Of a DNA stretch of 64,000 nucleotides, positions 61,159 to 64,000 are shown piece by piece. Both the position numbers and the translations under genes were made by a program. The notes below the pieces were generated by a model, which was not told where the DNA came from, did not search any database, and was given only the letters and a program-made list of their open reading frames with translations. The stretch lies in contig NZ_LIOL01000013.1 of NCBI RefSeq assembly GCF_001418005.1, forward strand, positions 20,746 to 84,745, read 5' to 3'. Each line of letters begins with the position of its first letter. Position 1 is the stretch's first letter. Source of the stretch: Chelatococcus sambhunathii. GTDB taxonomy: Bacteria > Pseudomonadota > Alphaproteobacteria > Rhizobiales > Beijerinckiaceae.

Positions 61159-62571
61159 ATGACGAGCCCCTATCCCCGCGACATGATTGGCTACGGACGC
61201 CACGCGCCCGATCCCCTCTGGCCGAACGGGGCGGCGATCGCGGTGCAGTTCGTCCTCAACTACGAGGAGGGCGGCGAGAACAACATCCTGCACGGCGACG
61301 CCGCCTCGGAGGCCTTCCTGTCCGAGATCGTCGGCGCCCAGCCCTGGCCGGGGCAGCGCCACATGAACATGGAGTCGATCTACGAATACGGCTCCCGCGC
61401 CGGCTTCTGGCGCCTGTGGCGCATGTTCACCCACCGCGGCCTGCCGGTGACGGTTTATGGCGTCGCCACCGCGCTCGCCCGCAACCCGGAGGCCGTCGCT
61501 GCCATGCAGGAGGCGGATTGGGAGATCGCCAGCCACGGCCTCAAGTGGATCGAATACAAGGATTTTTCCAAGGAGGAGGAGCGCGCTCACCTTCTGCAGG
61601 CGCTCGAGCTGCACGAAGAGGTGACGGGCGCGCGCCCGCTCGGCTGGTACACCGGCCGCTGCTCGGCCTTCACCACCGACCTCGTCATGGAGGAGGGCGG
61701 CTTCCTCTATTCCTCCGATTCCTACGCCGACGACCTGCCCTATTGGGTCGAGGGGCCGCACGGGCCGCACCTCGTCATCCCCTACACGCTCGATGCCAAC
61801 GACATGCGCTTTGCCGCCGTGCAGGGCTTCAATTCCGGCGACCAGTTCTTCGCTTACCTCAAGGACAGCTTCGACACTCTCTATGCCGAGGGCCTCGAAG
61901 GCGCGCCGAAGATGCTCAACATCGGCCTGCACTGCCGCCTCGTCGGCCGGCCGGGCCGCGCCGCGGCGCTCGCCCGCTTCCTCGACTATGTCGCCGCGCA
62001 TCCGCGCGTGTGGGTGCCGCGCCGCATCGACATCGCCCGCCACTGGTACGTTCACCACCGCCCGGCCGGCCTCGTGCCGAGCCGCCTCTCCGCCCCGCGC
62101 TTCATCGCCCTCTACGGCGACGTCTTCGAACATTCCCCCTGGATCGCCGAGGAGACGCACCGGCGCGGCCTCACCGCCGCCCAGGACAGCGCCGAGGGCC
62201 TGCACGCGGCCATGTGCACCGTCCTGGCGCATGCCCCGCGTGAGAAAAAGCTCGCCCTCATCAAGGCCCACCCGGACCTCGCCGGCCGCCTGAAAACCGC
62301 CGAGCTCGCCCCCGATTCCCGCCGCGAACAGGCCGGCGCCGGCCTCGACCGCCTGACGGCCGAGGAGAAGACGACCTTCCTCGCCCTCAACGACGCCTAC
62401 AAGGCCCGCTTCGGCTTCCCCTTCATCATGGCCGTGAAGGGCAGGACCAAGGAGGAGATCCTGGAGGCTTTTCAGGCGCGGCTGGCGAACACGCCGGAAG
62501 CGGAGTTCTCGACGGCGATGGCGGAAATCGAGCGAATCGCGTTGTTGCGGTTGAGGGAGAGGGTGGGGTGA
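61159..62571 (+). CDS. Bifunctional PuuE-type allantoinase / OHCU decarboxylase
   Basis: The 470-residue protein joins two purine-degradation enzymes. Residues about 1-310 are a polysaccharide-deacetylase-fold allantoinase of the PuuE kind (VQFVLNYEEGGENNILHGD, EIASHGLKWIEYK, TGRCSAF). Residues about 325-470 are OHCU decarboxylase (UraD), with the catalytic His in FEHSPWIAEETHRR and the signature KAHPDLAGR. Together they turn 2-oxo-4-hydroxy-4-carboxy-5-ureidoimidazoline into allantoin and open allantoin to allantoate. Such fusions are known in proteobacteria. No uricase, hydroxyisourate hydrolase or xanthine dehydrogenase gene lies beside it. ATG 61159. Confidence 0.92.
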   Translation: MTSPYPRDMIGYGRHAPDPLWPNGAAIAVQFVLNYEEGGENNILHGDAASEAFLSEIVGAQPWPGQRHMNMESIYEYGSRAGFWRLWRMFTHRGLPVTVYGVATALARNPEAVAAMQEADWEIASHGLKWIEYKDFSKEEERAHLLQALELHEEVTGARPLGWYTGRCSAFTTDLVMEEGGFLYSSDSYADDLPYWVEGPHGPHLVIPYTLDANDMRFAAVQGFNSGDQFFAYLKDSFDTLYAEGLEGAPKMLNIGLHCRLVGRPGRAAALARFLDYVAAHPRVWVPRRIDIARHWYVHHRPAGLVPSRLSAPRFIALYGDVFEHSPWIAEETHRRGLTAAQDSAEGLHAAMCTVLAHAPREKKLALIKAHPDLAGRLKTAELAPDSRREQAGAGLDRLTAEEKTTFLALNDAYKARFGFPFIMAVKGRTKEEILEAFQARLANTPEAEFSTAMAEIERIALLRLRERVG

Positions 62572-62762
62572 ATATTCGAATATGCCGGCATGGCGCCTAT
62601 AAAAGGCGGAAGCATCCATCGAACCGGAGCGCCCTTGGATTTCTGATTCAGTTTGAGGCGGCTTACCTTCCTCCGTTCGCAGATCGCGGGCTCTTGCGCT
62701 TTGGCTACCGTTACGCGCCTGCCTCCGATAGCCGGCGCTACTCCCCGTCCGAAGCCGCCGCA

Positions 62763-62800
62763 TTTGTTCCGAATATCTTCCAGAAAGATTACGGAACAAA
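62763..62800. promoter_or_regulatory. Inverted repeat operator candidate at the promoter of the orphan gene
   Basis: TTTGTTCCG (62763-62771) and CGGAACAAA (62792-62800) are a perfect nine-base inverted repeat. An inner pair ATCTT/AAGAT around CCAGA makes an extended stem. It abuts the -35 element TTGACA at 62801, so a bound protein would compete with RNA polymerase. As RNA it could also form a hairpin. Confidence 0.6.
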
Positions 62801-62829
62801 TTGACACGTCGCCACACCGACGGCATCAT
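62801..62829 (+). promoter_or_regulatory. Promoter of the orphan gene at 62858
   Basis: TTGACA (62801-62806) is the full consensus. It is separated by 17 nt from CATCAT (62824-62829), which matches TATAAT at four of six positions. The gene starts 28 bp downstream with GAAAGGAC in between. Confidence 0.55.
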
Positions 62830-62857
62830 CCGCATGCCGTTTTGAAAGGACTGCGGA

Positions 62858-63505
62858 ATGACAAATGTTTTCGGAAAGCCGGGAAAGATTGCAAGCCGTC
62901 GTAAGCTTTTTGAGTTGGGCCAGCGCGCGCTTGAGCAAGCGGGCTGGCGCATCGAGCGTATCCAAGGAATCGGCAAGTCCAGCGTTCGCAGAATCGTGAG
63001 GGGAGCCGAACGGCACACCGTTTCCATTCGCACGACGCAGGACACGTGGATTGCCTTTCCGCGGAACGAGGACGACAGCGGATGGGTCACGCTGGACGAC
63101 GTCGACTACGTCGCGGCTGTCACCGTCGATGACAAGGACAACCCGAAGCGTGGCCTGGTCTACATGGTGGACGGCGACGAAATGCGAGAGCGTTTCGATC
63201 GTGCTTACCGTGCAAGACTGGATGCGGGGCACAGCATCCCCATCGGGCGCGGCGTTTGGGTTTCGATGTTCCTTCCCGAAGACCCAGAGACACCGTCATC
63301 GATCGGTGGCGGCATCGCTCTCGGCAAGCAACCTCTTCTTACCGCGAAGCTGGATGGCGCGGACGACGGAGCGGCAGCCGAACTCGTAGTTCAAGCGCCC
63401 ATGCCGCACCAGGAGGCGCCCTTAACCATCGCGGAGGCGAAGCGGCGTTTGGCACAATCGCTTGGAGTCGATCCTGAGAAGGTCAAGATTGTGATTGAAG
63501 CGTAA
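62858..63505 (+). CDS. Orphan protein of unknown function
   Basis: The 215-residue product is not recognised. It opens with a short Lys/Arg-rich part, KLFELGQRALEQAGWRIERI, with the look of a nucleic-acid-binding helix pair, then a mixed alpha/beta region with many acidic residues (VDYVAAVTVDDKDNPKRGLVYMVDGDE). It ends in LTIAEAKRRLAQSLGVDPEKVKIVIEA, an apparent helix-turn-helix-like tail. GC content is lower than in the rest of the window, which suggests recent acquisition. It has its own promoter and a palindrome, lies alone, and is flanked downstream by an insertion sequence. Confidence 0.7.
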   Translation: MTNVFGKPGKIASRRKLFELGQRALEQAGWRIERIQGIGKSSVRRIVRGAERHTVSIRTTQDTWIAFPRNEDDSGWVTLDDVDYVAAVTVDDKDNPKRGLVYMVDGDEMRERFDRAYRARLDAGHSIPIGRGVWVSMFLPEDPETPSSIGGGIALGKQPLLTAKLDGADDGAAAELVVQAPMPHQEAPLTIAEAKRRLAQSLGVDPEKVKIVIEA

Positions 63506-63654
63506 GATGCGGCAATAAGCCAGCAACGGCCTGTTTTTCACCAGTATTCACAAACTCAATGGGAGCAATTTGGGACTTTGGAGGGCGGATTATTGCTATC
63601 TCAATTCTGATGATACTTGGAATATATTTGTATTGCTGTGGATTTTTGCTAGCG

Positions 63655-64000
63655 TCTCGCAGGACTTCCTAGGCCGTAGACTCATAACCGCGTAGCCAGA
63701 TGCGGATGGACGCGAGCTTCACGGCGGCGAGGAAGTTTTCCGCCGTCTTGTCGAAGCGGGTGGCGATACGGCGGAAGTGTTTGATCTTGTTGAAGAAGCG
63801 CTCGACGAGGTTGCGCGCCTTGTAGAGGTGCCTGGAGAAGCAGATCGGGTCCTTGCGGTTGCGCTTGGGCGGGATGTTCGCCCATGCGTTCCGCTCGGCG
63901 ACGGCAGCGCGCAGGTCGTTGGCGTCGTATCCCTTGTCGGCCAGCAGCATTGAGCCCGGCGCGAGATGCCCGATCAGGTCTTTGGCACTCGCGAGGTCGC
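63655..64000 (-). mobile_element. IS5-family insertion sequence, one end
   Basis: The transposase stop lies at 63669 on the minus strand, so the 3' end of the element is close, at roughly 63655-63665. The sequence around AGGACTTCCTAGGCCGTAG may contain the terminal repeat, but the other end is outside the window, so the terminal repeats and target duplication cannot be set. Confidence 0.6.
63669..64000 (-). CDS. IS5-type transposase, N-terminus beyond the window edge
   Basis: The frame runs open from the stop at 63671-63669 to the right edge, about 110 codons. It ends with the IS5-family C-terminal layout: LLADKGYDANDLR with the second catalytic Asp, PPKRNRKDPICFSRHLYKARNLVERFFNKIKHFRRIATRFDKTAENFLAAVKLASIRIWL with the catalytic Glu in NLVERFFNK. 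The first Asp of the DDE triad lies off the window. The frame is intact where visible, so the element may be active. Confidence 0.9.
   Translation of the reverse strand, partial: DLASAKDLIGHLAPGSMLLADKGYDANDLRAAVAERNAWANIPPKRNRKDPICFSRHLYKARNLVERFFNKIKHFRRIATRFDKTAENFLAAVKLASIRIWLRGYESTA

Noticed and set aside
62568..62804. 78-codon plus-strand frame after the purine gene
   Set aside because: It starts at a GTG inside the preceding stop region, has no ribosome-binding site, and runs through the palindrome and promoter of the next gene.

Overview
The window is 64 kb of chromosomal DNA with high GC content. It looks like an alphaproteobacterium of the Hyphomicrobiales (Rhizobiales). The evidence is gene order: dnaK-dnaJ-PmtA-type methyltransferase-pyrF-dapB-gpmA, mutM-enoyl-CoA hydratase-rpsT-dnaA, and dnaN-recF-(LysE)-gyrB. 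Two heat-shock promoters match the rhizobial RpoH form. The genus cannot be decided from what is visible. No rRNA, tRNA or CRISPR array was seen.

Layout. 1-10 kb: a sensor kinase cut by the left edge, comM, a membrane protein, mutS, the malic enzyme maeB, and an AraC/O6-methylguanine methyltransferase fusion. 10-20 kb: dnaK and dnaJ, then the PmtA-like methyltransferase, a phosphatase variant, pyrF, dapB, gpmA, alkB, a secreted protein and a frameshifted VOC gene. 20-31 kb, mostly minus strand: grpE, glnD, gshB, yraN, rsmI, hemW, rdgB and rph, with an osmC-like gene and a lipoprotein on the plus strand. 31-45 kb: GYD protein, SDR, mutM, enoyl-CoA hydratase, TSUP permease, rpsT, a 945-bp non-coding block, dnaA, dnaN, recF, a decayed DUF817-like fragment, a LysE exporter and gyrB. 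44-55 kb: a cytoplasmic OmpA-fold protein, two ABC exporters each preceded by a tiny leader ORF, a Nudix hydrolase, a HerA-like ATPase, an AmpG-like permease, a YeiH-type exporter and an SMP-30 protein. 55-62.6 kb: exbB-exbD-tonB, an iron alcohol dehydrogenase, a small unknown protein, a diguanylate cyclase and a fused allantoinase/OHCU decarboxylase. 62.6-64 kb: more AT-rich sequence with an orphan gene and an IS5-type transposase cut by the right edge.

How it works together. Most of the window is housekeeping: replication initiation and clamp loading, mismatch and base repair, protein folding, nitrogen sensing, pyrimidine, lysine and glutathione synthesis. The regulation stands out more than the gene content. 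dnaK and grpE carry matching RpoH-type promoters with the same 16-nt spacer, and no hrcA lies beside rph or grpE. The second ABC exporter has a 19-bp-spacer promoter with a central dyad, the layout of MerR/SoxR-controlled promoters. Both exporters follow short ORFs that start from good Shine-Dalgarno sequences and share an M-P-x-A-M-L core. The best candidate for an undescribed system is this leader-controlled exporter pair at 45.4-49.7 kb. Next are the OmpA-fold protein beside it, and the orphan gene at 62.86 kb with a palindrome directly against its promoter.
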